DNA from: Amyelois transitella
Taxonomy: Eukaryota; Arthropoda; Insecta; Lepidoptera; Pyralidae
DNA length: 64,000 nucleotides
Direction: 5' to 3'
Assembly: GCF_032362555.1 (NCBI RefSeq)
Contig: NC_083507.1
Location: forward strand, 9,117,001-9,181,000
Position 1 is the stretch's first letter. Each line of letters starts with the position of its first letter. A program made the translations under genes and the position numbers. The notes beneath the pieces are model-generated. The model saw only the letters and a program-made list of their open reading frames with translations. It ran no database searches and was not told the DNA's origin. Of the stretch, positions 1 to 10,378 are shown in pieces.

Positions 1-111
1 TGGATGTGATAGAAAACCTGTTGAATAAATCAATGAAATTTATTGCTTGGTTGCAATTTCTTCGGTTCGGAATAGATCTCTATTATTCCTTGGTTGTGAA
101 AATTTACATAC

Positions 112-1759
112 CTGATGAGACAGTTGTAAAAACGTATGTGGTGGCAGTTTACGCATGTGAAGCATAGGAACCCCGCATAGTAAATTGTTCATTTGGTTAA
201 GATATTTTGGATCCGTCCACTGTAAGTTAAGTTTGATATAGTTGCTAGCAATAACGCCCACCTGTAAAGATACATGTAATGTAGATTTGGAGAGAGAGAG
301 ATCCTCCAGGATTTGTAGGAAGTTAAGTAATACTCCGTTTCAGAAGGTGAGAATGGAAAAACGAAAGGTTGTCCTCTGAGTACTTGGTGGATGAAACGTT
401 GGAAGGTTTGACCTGCGTTCTTGAGACCTGGACACATTCGTGGGAATTCGAATAGTCCCATCGGTGTGATGATGGCTGTCTTGTCGATGTCTTCCTCACG
501 AACCATCAGTTGTAGATAAGCTCGATTTGTCTTGTTTTAATCATCTCTTATATATATATGTATTATATCTATTATATCCAGGTAACGTTTTGGTATTGTA
601 ATGGTTAATGGTAACGGTTGTGTTCGGTATTGGGTAAGGTAAGCTTGTTGGTAAGTATATAGATAATAATGTCAGATTTGTTCACCAAATTGTCTCTAAG
701 GTCTAAGACAAAGCGCCTGATAGCTTAAATCAGCAAGACTTCTTCTCGAGGATATGACTTTTACGTACAATATTAGAAAACCGACAAAACATACTTTAGT
801 AGTCTCCCTGTTTAAATTTATATAATATACATTAACGTGAAATGTAAAGGAAAAATATACTTTTGCGGAAACATATCCCTCCAATTACCTGATGTCGTGT
901 CAAATCAGGGTGTGTTCCAATGAACTTCAGTATCCTGCTATCGGACAGGTTAAGCCTCCCTATTTCTCTTCCGTTGACGTACTTGAACAGCGGACGATAG
1001 GCCTCCAAAGTGGCGTACGAAATTTCATTGTTCGGTTTACCATTCTTGACTACAGTCCACGTTGCTGCGAGCTTCTCTTGGGCAATCGTCATCATGGCTA
1101 TCGTGCGTGCCTGTTTTTAATTATCTCAGTAAATTTCATCAAAATTAATATAAATTTAATTGTACAGCAATTTTTATTAATTATCTAAATAGTCTTGTGA
1201 ATTTTACAGTGTAATAAGTATAAGGATATCGCTTTATGACATGCATTAACTATAATGTTATAAACTTAAGCTCCCACCCCCGATGGAATTTATAAAGATT
1301 TTACTGAAACGTGGTTGGACAAACCGACATAAAATGAAGGACATAAAAAGAATTGGACCACTTAGTGGATACCCAAGTGATCACAAGTTTCAAAGACCTG
1401 GTTGGCTTAGGAAAAAAAAATTAAATAGTGGCATATTGCAAACCCATTGTCTAAACGAATAATCAATCTCAAGTTAACAGACCCTACACTTGATTGACTT
1501 TTACAATCCGCGCAGGAAGTTTTTCTTCGCTGACCGGAATAAAAAGCATTAATTTGACCACTAAACAAATCATACAGAGTTTAAAACATATTTAGCTGGA
1601 AGCCTCAGAATGTCGTCCATGTTCCCGTTGATGAAGATAGAGAAGGCGTTGATGGCCGTCTGCATGTGGTCGTTGGTGAGTTTGAGGTGGTAGTGGCCCG
1701 GTATCATGTACGCCAACAATGGCTTGTGGACACCACTTACGTTGCGGAACAATTCAGCT
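112..1759 (-). CDS. Unrecognised helical-repeat protein, internal exons (partial)
   Basis: Three exons join in frame on the minus strand: 1576-1759, 889-1110 and 112-261 (61, 74 and 50 codons). Each is bounded by AG acceptors and GT donors. The 1576-1759 exon enters in phase 2, the inner junctions are phase 0, and the last donor shows that more exons lie beyond the left edge. The peptide is Leu-rich and helical in character, with repeated blocks such as LRLPAKYVLNS, EIGRLNLSDSRIL and KLPPHTFLQLSHQ. The L-P-x-x-x-L-x-x-L-S-x-x-Q rhythm recalls the helical superhelix of the mesothelin/stereocilin/otoancorin family, but this is an impression and not a firm assignment. No catalytic motif is visible. 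A retrotransposon fragment sits in the intron between 262 and 888. Upstream exons were not found with confidence between 1760 and 3974. Confidence 0.6.
330..535 (-). pseudogene. Ty3/Gypsy-type reverse transcriptase fragment
   Basis: Read on the minus strand, the stretch encodes a run containing RAYLQL, VREEDI, KTAI, GLFEFPRM, GLKNAGQTFQRFI and VLRG. These are the conserved blocks around the palm of Ty3/Gypsy retrotransposon reverse transcriptases. Only about 60 residues survive; there is no integrase, protease or LTR nearby and the catalytic YxDD block is missing. It lies inside an intron of the unrecognised gene, on the same strand, so it is a dead relic and not a host exon. Confidence 0.75.
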
Positions 1760-1828
1760 CTGGGGATCAAATGTTTTCAACATTTCAATAAATATAAAAA
1801 ATATTTAATGTACCTCTTCATACTTAAA

Positions 1829-1868
1829 CTACTGAGCCGATTTAAGGAAACTTAAATCGGCTCAGTAG
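1829..1868. repeat. Perfect 18-bp hairpin, 4-nt loop
   Basis: Positions 1829-1846 and 1851-1868 are exact reverse complements separated by gaaa. The arm contains ACTGAGCCGATTTAAG. It lies upstream (minus-strand sense) of the exon at 1576-1759 and has no T-tract after it. There are no terminal duplications that would mark it as a transposon. Confidence 0.9.
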
Positions 1869-2655
1869 GAGTAGTTAACCTTGGAGGGGCATTTTTATCG
1901 CGAAAAAAAGTACAAGTATAAATAGGGAGGGAAACATTGTTTAATGCCACTTACCGCTTACCTTTACGCAGCCTAAGCCACGGGTAAAAACTAGTACAAA
2001 ACAGGATACAGAAAAGCCATCAGGAATGGAAAAGGATTTCTACTTTGGGCAGCCTGGGATACTTGATAGGTACGAGTAATACCTCATAAAATTTCCAGTA
2101 GGATATTGTTCAAGCTGGACACTTTTTGGTGGCGATCCATATTCACTTTCAGTCTTCTCAGCTATAAAATTTACCAAATTTGTAATTAGTATAGGTAAAA
2201 TAGATTATCGTTAACTAGAATACACCTGCAACATCACTCGATAAAACCGGTCGTATCAAATGGAAAGATGTAGTGGTTTCCCTCCATGAAAGAGGCACGA
2301 TCACGATGAGTATATATGTTTCTATATTGCGTATTCGTGAAACCGTATTTTATTTGTTTAGATTCCTGTATATAAATAACTTAGTTACCACCATCGTTCC
2401 CTTTCGAACCGAAAAGAAATTCCGCAATTATTGTTTCGCAATGACTCAAGGGATCTGAAAAAGAAACAATAAAATCAAACCAAAGCTTCGACTAGCTTAA
2501 CATTATCTATTTGAAGTAACAGATTTTATATAAATTATTAATTGTTTTTATATTGAGAATAGAATAATGTGATGGTATGAAATAATGCGTTGCGCCACCT
2601 TGGGTTTTTTGACAGATTTAAAAGAATGTAAAGTGGGTTTTTGCTAAATTTACGC

Positions 2656-2800
2656 CGTGGAAATGAGAGCGTGAAGGAGTAAGAATAAGCGGTGTTAAAT
2701 TGCGTGACAGTATTATAAGGAAATACTGTGATGTGATATTGATGTAGTTACAAGAATAGAAATAAGTATGAATGATCTGGTCATATTGAGGGGATGAATA
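2656..2800 (+). pseudogene. Decayed RTE-type LINE fragment
   Basis: The run gtggaaatgagagcgt, then gtgaaattg-like, then aggaaatactgtgatgtg, then ctggtcatattgag follows base by base, with substitutions and indels, the better preserved LINE copy at 21628-21780. The frame is broken by stops. It is a non-functional remnant of the C-terminal reverse-transcriptase region. Confidence 0.7.
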
Positions 2801-3419
2801 AAAGCTAAAAAAGCAGACAGAGTTAACAAAGCAGATAAAGAAGATGCGTGTAAATGGTAAAATACTTAGGGAAAGGCTACCAGAGTATTCTATACTGGCG
2901 AATTGGAATAAAAAGATAAAAAAATATGCAGCAGAATCAAAATCAAATCAAATATTTTTATTTTCTCTAATAGTAAATACTACTTGATATTTGAGAGAAA
3001 ATAAAAATATATGTAATATGTATTTACATAACATAGGTAAGAATATGAGAGACTGGTGTCTGAACTAAAAGAAGTTTGTATATATTTGGCTGCCTCCCCG
3101 GAGCAGAGGCGTAATAATCTGTATGTTAATATGTGTATAAATACTAAGCTATACATACTTAGTTTATGGGCATATTCCAAATCTTGATTTTTCGAAAACC
3201 TCTTCATACTAACTCTGTCATTACAGTTTAAATCTGCGAATAAAGCAAAATTAAAGTAATGATACATAGGTATATACTGCTCAACAGACATACGTTACTA
3301 CTATAAAAATATTTTAATAGCTGAACGTGGCATTTTAGTCTTTTCAAGACAATTGGATCTGTCTAGCCCGTAAGGAATATAGACGTAATTAAATGTATGT
3401 TACATTGACCATTTACCAG

Positions 3420-3490
3420 ATCTTGAAGGTGGATGTATCCGTAAGAACCAGCGACTGGCTGCTCCTGTCGTGCCTGGAGCACATATATTA
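3420..3490. other. Exon-like GC-rich island, gene unknown
   Basis: A roughly 65-bp block much richer in G+C than its surroundings. On the plus strand it reads through to a stop as an open frame after an AG (ttaccag), with third positions mostly G or C. On the minus strand it has a plausible acceptor (ctccag) and donor (gtaaat) around a 57-bp frame. The minus version cannot join the exon at 1576-1759 directly because the joined codon would be a stop. It could be an orphan exon, a retro-fragment or chance. Confidence 0.25.
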
Positions 3491-3974
3491 ACGATCATCA
3501 AGAAACTCCACATTTTATTCACCCCTTTTCATATACTTATTGTAAGAGAGGAAGAGACATTTAATTAGGTATGTCATAAGAAATGTAATCAAGTTGGTTG
3601 TGCTCTGGCTAAGTGGGCCACGCGAGAAATAAGTTAGGTTGATCAAAAACCTGACTTACTTCAGAAAGATGAAAATGCAACAGGGACTAACGCCAGGAGA
3701 ACTAAGAATTTGATCAAAAATCGAAACTGGTAGTACTTAGCTGTGTATAAATAAAATCTAAGGCTGGTATTTTAACATGGCTTCGTCGCGATCATATTTT
3801 TAGGTCACAGACATATTCATATAAGTTGGTACGTTTTGAAATCGGTGATTAATTACGTTTCAATATTTTATGTATCCAGAGTGGTCGTTGGCCAATAGTC
3901 TCGAAATAAAGGAATAAAAACTCTGAGCTTTAGCTTTATCTGTTTTTCCTATTTCATCCTAAACTTCTTGACAA

Positions 3975-6900
3975 ATGTCAATCAACCTAGCCAATAGACA
4001 TCCAATTTCCACCTTTCCTTATAATTATTTTCGTAAATCATTAGTAATGTCTTCTACATCAAGTGTTTGCAATTGTGACAATTTCTATAGTTTTGGGGCA
4101 CCCAGCAATATGCAAGAACCATGGTTCAATTACTACGAAAGCATAGGGAACCCTCTTGTTTACTACGCAGAAGTGGTAAGTATTATGTGATCCCCCATCT
4201 TCCTCTATTAAAATTACCAAATATATACATAGGTTGTTTGTGTCGCTAGACTAGAGAATTAACTGAATTATTGTGTCTTTTTAAGAAAGTCCAGATATGG
4301 TTAAAAGTGGTGTGTGTAATAACTTGCTATAAGTACCAACTTATAAAGAAATCTTTTTGTGATATATCGGCTAGCTAACCCCTTTTTTAAAGAACAGGGT
4401 CTTCTTTATACAGCTTTTTCACATATGCTCTTCATGTAGAAGCTCTATATTCTTGAAAACAAAGTTATTGTATGCAGATTTTTATTGCAGATTATAGTCA
4501 TCTAAAACGGTCAACACATTAACCGATGCTATCTGCTCGACAAAATTATACTTGCTTCTTAATTGCTTGCTATAATTCTTTACTTAATCTTTTCACTTCT
4601 TTTTTCTTCTCATTTCTTTGGTATATTCAAAAATGTTAATTAATTTTTTAGCAACCCACTTATCAAAGAAACCAGTCTAGAGTGAGAAAAGGAGGTCCCA
4701 ACTTTTTCGTAAAAGCATTTCGTTGGTACACGCAGGTAAATCGAAGAAAGCTTACTTAAGCATTAATGATCAGTTACTAAAATTATTTCGTTTACAATAA
4801 AACAAAGGAATTAATTTTCCTCATCGTCCGGGCATTATTGCCGATTGCATTGTCACCACACAGAGTAGCCTGGGGTGTACCTACCTTGATCCTGGATAGG
4901 TAAGTCGGGTTGTTGTAATACGGAGCGACTGTGAACGAAACCAGTCATGTGACTATGGTAAGGTGATCATAATTTTTAATCATATTAAAACTATTCACTG
5001 AGGAACTGGAATAATATGATACTTGCGACACATACATCAAAGCCCGTTGAGATGGACCGACTAGATCCTAGAAACTTGAACTCAAAACTCGAAAGACCGA
5101 CGACGATGGAAGAGATAGATCACGACCCTCATTGATAAGGTTAAGGCAGAAGAGGAGGAGTATATATTGTAAATATTGTTTCAGGAGCATCACCCTCCTT
5201 ACCAGGATCAAGGAAAGATAGAAAATACTCCAGATTTCTCCAATTTTGCAAAATGGTTGGATGAAAAATATGGGCAGTTTGTTCAAGAGGACCAGAAGTT
5301 CAGCCAAAACACGTATGTTGTATTGGATTAATCTAAAACCCATTGCCGTGGGAATTTATGAATTTCCCAAGGAATAACAACATGCTTTCATACAAATTTC
5401 AGCTTCCTATGCTCAGTACTTTCTACTGTATGTTGTTTTTTAATTGCAATTAGAAAAACGCAAATGGGTACGAAAAATATTTTTTCCCGTTTGTACTTTT
5501 CCACTTTAGTTAGATACTTCCATGGAAGTTTGTAGAACTGAATCATTTGAGATACTTAACATATTGTTTCTTTCAGAGTGACCGAATATTCTCCACCCCA
5601 GAAGCCTAAAAAATTATTGGCCACCATGAAAAGGTTTGACACAACCTTTAATTATATTTTTGCTTTATTTGATAGTCTCAAATCAAATGAAAAAAGAATC
5701 GATGGTGATAGCAACGGAGACTAACGCTAGGAGGACAATAATGCAATCAATAAGATCTATATTTATTCCACTTTATATAAAAATCGCTTTTTATTTCAGT
5801 CATTTCAAAAAACGGGGTATTGTACAGTGTAAAAAGGATATGTCTAAAAAGTAAGTAAAATTTAGTTTTTTATAGATTCAATTCATTTTTATTGAGTTTC
5901 CCTAACAACGGATTACCTTAATAAACATCTTAATATGTTAAAAAAGGTCTTGTAACAGCTGCGAATTTATAATGAAACCGAAGCAACCATCGGCCACAGC
6001 ATCTGATTATAAGCGGTAAGTAGATATAATTATTCTCAATCAAAATAAATCTTATTAGATTGTACGAGTATTTTAAAATTTCAATAATTTTAATTGTGAA
6101 TTCTTTCGATTGCTTCATCGAAGGTGTAAATTTTGTGTAATGAATTGTCCTTTTGCAGGCTTAACTTCCTATCGCTTTTTACTTTTATTTTTTTTATAAT
6201 TTGTAGGGGAAATGTCAAAGCTGTGTGTTCTGACACACTAGGCCAAAAGAAAAGCGCGCTTAAATCCAGTAGTATGGCCACTAGTCACATATACGATGTT
6301 GATTACGAAAAATCAATCGAGATCGTTGTAACTGAGGGTGATACAAAGGAGAGACCTCAGGAAATACGCAGCGACACAAGAACTGAAATATTGACAATAT
6401 ACGAGAATAAACCGAATACTCTGAATGAAAGAAAAAAACTTCCACCTTGTGATAATAATAGAGATGTTGAATGCCATTGCGTTAAAGTTTCAGTGACAAA
6501 AGTTGAGGCACACACTCAATATGATATAGGAACGCCTGAAATCGGACAACAGCCACATCAGGTATTCAATTTTATAATCCGAAATATTAACATGAACACA
6601 TAAATAACGAAAGTAATTAGGACAGTAAATAAAATATAGAAACATTCATAAATATTAGATCGGCGATAGTTTTATCCACTTAACGATTGCTTCACAACTT
6701 GATATAAGAATTTCGTTGCATAATTTATCCAAATATATTTCTATAGTTTCGTTAAAAGTGTAAATTGGGTATTTTGGTTCCAGGAAGTAAAAACGCCTGA
6801 AATTAATGACCCTAAAACTAGTACATACAGTTATAGCAGTACACGCCCTCAATATAGTGCACAAGGTTCTGTCTCATGTCAGTGTTCCAGCCAAAACTCG

Positions 6901-8244
6901 TCGATGTCACCCTGTCAACCAATGGGGCAAGTAAAGACTAGCGCGACTCCAAGAACTCCTCAAAAAGGTCCAAGAGTGACCAACGTAGCTTGCCAATGCT
7001 CTGTACAGTATATACCACCAGAAAAATTCAATGAATGCACCTGTACACGATCATTTCAAAACGCGATCAGAGCCATTTATCTGCAGGCTAGTATTTCTTA
7101 AATTCCAAAAATATTAAATGATCTTTCGCTACGTACGTCGTCTCATCATTGTGCGTCAGACAATAATAAAAATTTTGACTCTACTTTTTAAATGAGACTA
7201 ATTTTAACATTCGGTTTGTGAAAATAGGGTTCATCACACAAACAGGTTAAATCTACCTAGATAAGTGTCATACATATCACTTTTATTTTCGGCTCTTTCG
7301 GCTCGTAAATATGCTCTAATAAGTTATGTGACAAAATTTCAAAGACCGCATTCATGTATTTTCAGACTAAAGCTGTTCAAAAGGAACAAGACCAAAAGCC
7401 GATTAGCTCAGAGGTGCCGAATGTTGCGACTGCGCCGGTTTTGATTCCAATATCAACACATTCAGCACCCGTAACTTCAACGCCTGTGACGGTTCCTGTG
7501 GCACCACCATTAACCCATTCCCATTATGTGAAAACTGCTAATTCTTCATGCATCCATAAATGTAGAGTGACTCAAACGGTTCAAACCTCCGATCATGATG
7601 TTTGCTTCGTATGTACATACTTCAATATCTAGTTAGCAAAATAACGACTTTCTAGTAATATAAACTAAGCCTTAGTGAATGACTTGTTAAATTATTTTGT
7701 TAGGATATCGAATTCGAACCAATTATACCGTGTGGTTTCTGACACTTTAGAAAACGACCGCTCTTTCTTCCATGGATGTTGTAAAAAGCGACTAATAGAC
7801 ATATTCATGTAGTGATCATGATGATCCAAGAACATGTTAAAAAGAGATGAGTATGAAACCAGGATTAACGCAAGGGGGAAGAATATTAGATTCAAACTCA
7901 CTGCGTTTTTGTATTAAAACATGTTGACATTTATACATTTGTCTAAAAGCCTTTATCGTAAAAGTGTACGTGAGAACTTATAACCGGGGTCCGTCCCAGT
8001 AAAATGCCAGTGCGATGATGGTACTTATAAATTTGGAGATCCTTGAGATGTGATGATAAACCTTTCTTAATACTAATAAGTCCAATATTGCTACATAATT
8101 TTAGCGTGTGTCTTTCGCTTAGTATTTCGTATTTACTACTAAATTTATGTACAAATAATTCTGTTTCTTTTTTAGGACGATGAAGTAGCAAAATATCCAA
8201 TCTACATGAAAATTATACGCGCTGATAAATTAATGATGAACTGA
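3975..8244 (+). CDS. Uncharacterised CxC-motif protein, 10 exons, 515 aa
   Basis: Exons 3975-4175, 4652-4735, 5185-5312, 5577-5633, 5800-5850, 5959-6015, 6207-6561, 6784-7086, 7366-7608 and 8176-8244 join with consistent phase to a 515-residue protein. An in-frame TGA lies just before ATG 3975; Met25 (4047) is an alternative start. I recognise no family. Residues 1-190 are polar and basic. Residues 193-490 are low-complexity, rich in Ser, Thr, Pro and Gln. Five Cys-x-Cys motifs stand out: VCNC (C32/C34), ECHC (C282/C284), SCQC (C343/C345), ACQC (C381/C383) and ECTC (C396/C398), plus SCIHKC near 470. There is no signal peptide or membrane segment. Paired cysteines suggest metal binding or disulfide cross-linking, which is inference. 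Exon 6 could instead start at 5947 (12 bp longer, also in frame). The donor after 7086 is GC, not GT. Confidence 0.65.
7725..7800 (-). repeat. Truncated dispersed repeat ('ccgggaaccacac' family)
   Basis: The stretch beginning accgtgtggtttctgaca and running to gttgtaaaaagcgact is the reverse complement of the 3' half of the dispersed repeat found whole at 13305-13567 and 51962-52220. It is truncated and lies in the last intron of the CxC gene. Confidence 0.65.
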
Positions 8245-8412
8245 ATATTCAACTACGTAAACCACATGAAACAAATTAATGTGCCAAGAAATAATAAAGA
8301 GCAATTTTTTTTTTGTTTTTTATTTATTTATTAACTACAATGTTTTGTCACATAAAACAAAATCAAATTAAAATATAAACATTTATTTACAATTTTTTAC
8401 ATTATTCTTATA
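8245..8412. terminator. Convergent 3' UTRs of the CxC gene and the structural-protein gene
   Basis: Only 168 bp separate the two stop codons. AATAAA at 8293-8298 serves the plus-strand CxC gene. On the minus strand, overlapping AATAAA copies in the TTTATTTATTTATT run at about 8321-8334, or the one near 8378-8384, can serve the structural-protein gene. The two transcripts therefore end within tens of bases of each other and may overlap. Confidence 0.6.
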
Positions 8413-10323
8413 TTAATTTGGACTGCCATAAGAAGTGGATGGTTGTGCCTGCGGTAATAAATTAAAGCTTGCTTGTGATTGCGATTCTCCGGATGACTGA
8501 CTATTCGCTGTGACTACTGGTAGCCCATAGTCTGATGATGGGCCTGATATAGTAGACGATGCCCCTGATGACTGGGATCCTGTTGCACTTCCACTTTGAG
8601 TTGATCCCAATGATGAAGTGTGCGTGAATGAGATCAATTCAACACTCGGACGAGCATTCTCCAGAGATATTCCCGATACTAGTGACTGGTACCCGGCGCT
8701 TTTAGCTGAACTGTGTTCGTCATCCTTTATTATGTTTGACACTCTATTAACCACAATAGAATCGAGGGCTTCATTATGAGGAGATTGACTCTGTACTTGG
8801 GCCTGTCGATACTGGTTAGAATCCGCCTGATAACTTGACAGGGATGCTTGTGAGTTTCCGAACGATTGTTGGGTTTGAAGAGGGAACTGAGAGCTCGATT
8901 GCGCTGATTGGTAAGAGTATCCGGCTTGAGAGCGCTGTGGCTGATAATAAGAAATAGGGACAGGCGCAGGCTGTGGGGCAATCTGTGGCTGGGGCAAGCC
9001 ATATGACGGGCTAGGTTGCGGCTGAGGCTGGGGTTGAGGCTGTGGTATTACTTGGGGCAAAGGAACGTGATACGACGGCTGAGGTTGAGGCAAAGGTTGA
9101 GGTTGCTGTTGGGGAAAATTAATCTGAGGGACCCCGTAAGAAGTGCTTGGTGGACGATAAGCTATAGGTTGTGGGGCTGGCTGTGGTTGTCGAGCCGGCT
9201 GAGGCTGGGGGGTAGGCTGAGGTAATAAGAAAGGTTGAATAGGAGGTGACGGGTAATTGTATCCTGAATTTGGAGCTGGTTGAGGGATGGGTGCGGGTTG
9301 TGGCTGAGGAGCTGGTGCTGGTGGGTAGTATGGTTGTGGTTGGGGTGCAGGTTGAGGGTAAAAAGGCTGTGGTTGCGGGGCAGGTGGGGATGGAGGGGGC
9401 GGTGGGTTGTATTGGTATCCGAAGTTAGGCTGAGGGGCAGGTGCTGGCGGTCGCGGTGCTGGCGGCGGTGATGGTGCTGGATAATGGAACGCTGGAGCCT
9501 GGGGTGCCGGTCTAGGCAGGTGGTATGGGGCCTCCGCAGCGACTGCCGCCACTAACGAAAATAATACTACCTGCAAACAGAATTTAGTTGTTGAAATAAT
9601 GATTAGGGATAATATATTTTTGGGCATTTCATTAAAGCACTTTACTGACACGTCTCGAAACTCTCTTATATTATATTATTTCTTTAAGAACACAGCCCAG
9701 TCCAAACACTAACTAAATTTTTATTATAACTTTCAAAAGATTAAATTTGATTTTTTTAATTATTTGTGTTTATTTAAAAAAAAATAAGAACCCTTTTTCT
9801 TCAGTTCAGTTATTGTAAAGTTCAGTTCATAGAAGACATTGGATATAAAAATTGAGATTTGGTTTCAGCTTATCTAATTAGCTTATATATTCAGATTATC
9901 GCTCATTTGCAAGGAAGCGGCAAAAATATCGTATTTCATTCACATCATGCATCGTTTTATTTCTTTCAAAAAAGATCATAAACTTGATCATAAAATTTCG
10001 TGTATTTTTATACATCAGCGAAATTTAATACACTTATGTATAAAATAATAGAAACTTAATGAAAAATATGTCAAGATTAAAATTAATAAAGGAAGAAATA
10101 AATTAAATATAGAAAAAAAAGTAGGTAATCAGTGTATTGCCCTACATATTTGCCTCATACAAAACTTTTTCCGTCATAGATTAACTTGTCCCCAAAGATC
10201 CGAATGAGATTGTTATGTCCACAGTAACCTCACACCCATTAGTCAAATATTAAACCGAGTTTTACTAACGCACACAAAGGTTTCACTTTTACGGCAGACG
10301 AGTCAACTTACCGCGCTCCTCAT
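8413..10323 (-). CDS. Secreted Pro/Gln-rich structural (cuticle or resilin-like) protein, 389 aa
   Basis: Two exons, 10312-10323 (four codons, MRSA) and 8413-9570, join in phase 0. They give a signal peptide, MRSAVVLFSLVAAVAA, with cleavage expected just before EAPYHLP. Splitting the signal peptide after a few codons is typical of insect cuticular-protein genes. Residues 20-220 are Pro/Gln/Tyr-rich with repeated PAPQPQP-type units. YGxP motifs in a Ser/Thr context recur near residues 149, 194, 352 and 385, reminiscent of the YGAP unit of pro-resilin. Residues 220-389 are Ser/Gln-rich, with a more ordered block around VVNRVSNIIKDDEH. There is no chitin-binding R&R consensus. The likely role is an extracellular matrix or cuticle component. 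The exact family is not clear, and it could also be a chorion, silk-gland or adhesive protein. Confidence 0.85.
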
Positions 10324-10371
10324 GTCTGTATAAGTCCGGCACAGTGTGACAACAAAACTAAAGATGCATAG

Positions 10372-10378
10372 ATTTATA
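10372..10378 (-). promoter_or_regulatory. TATA box of the structural-protein gene
   Basis: TATAAAT on the minus strand lies about 50 bp upstream of the ATG at 10323, in the run GGAGGAGGG-TATAAAT. With the usual 25-30 bp spacing, transcription would start near 10345, giving a 5' UTR of about 20 nt. Strong TATA boxes and very short leaders are common in insect cuticle genes. Confidence 0.65.

Larger units (their letters stand above)
1760..3974. other. Gene-poor stretch with repeat debris
   Basis: About 2.2 kb without a convincing gene. It holds a perfect hairpin (1829-1868), a decayed RTE-type LINE piece (about 2656-2800), a copy of the 'gtagacagagccaac' dispersed repeat in minus orientation (about 3320-3410), and a short exon-like island at 3420-3490. 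The rest is AT-rich and I see nothing else in it. Confidence 0.6.

Noticed and set aside
189-506. Minus-strand frame with FEFPRM as a host exon
   Set aside because: It matches Ty3/Gypsy reverse-transcriptase blocks and lies in an intron without proper splice borders.
9016-9471. Open frames on the plus strand rich in Trp, Leu and Arg
   Set aside because: They are antisense shadows of the Pro/Gln-rich repeat exon on the minus strand; low-complexity codons leave the other frames open.
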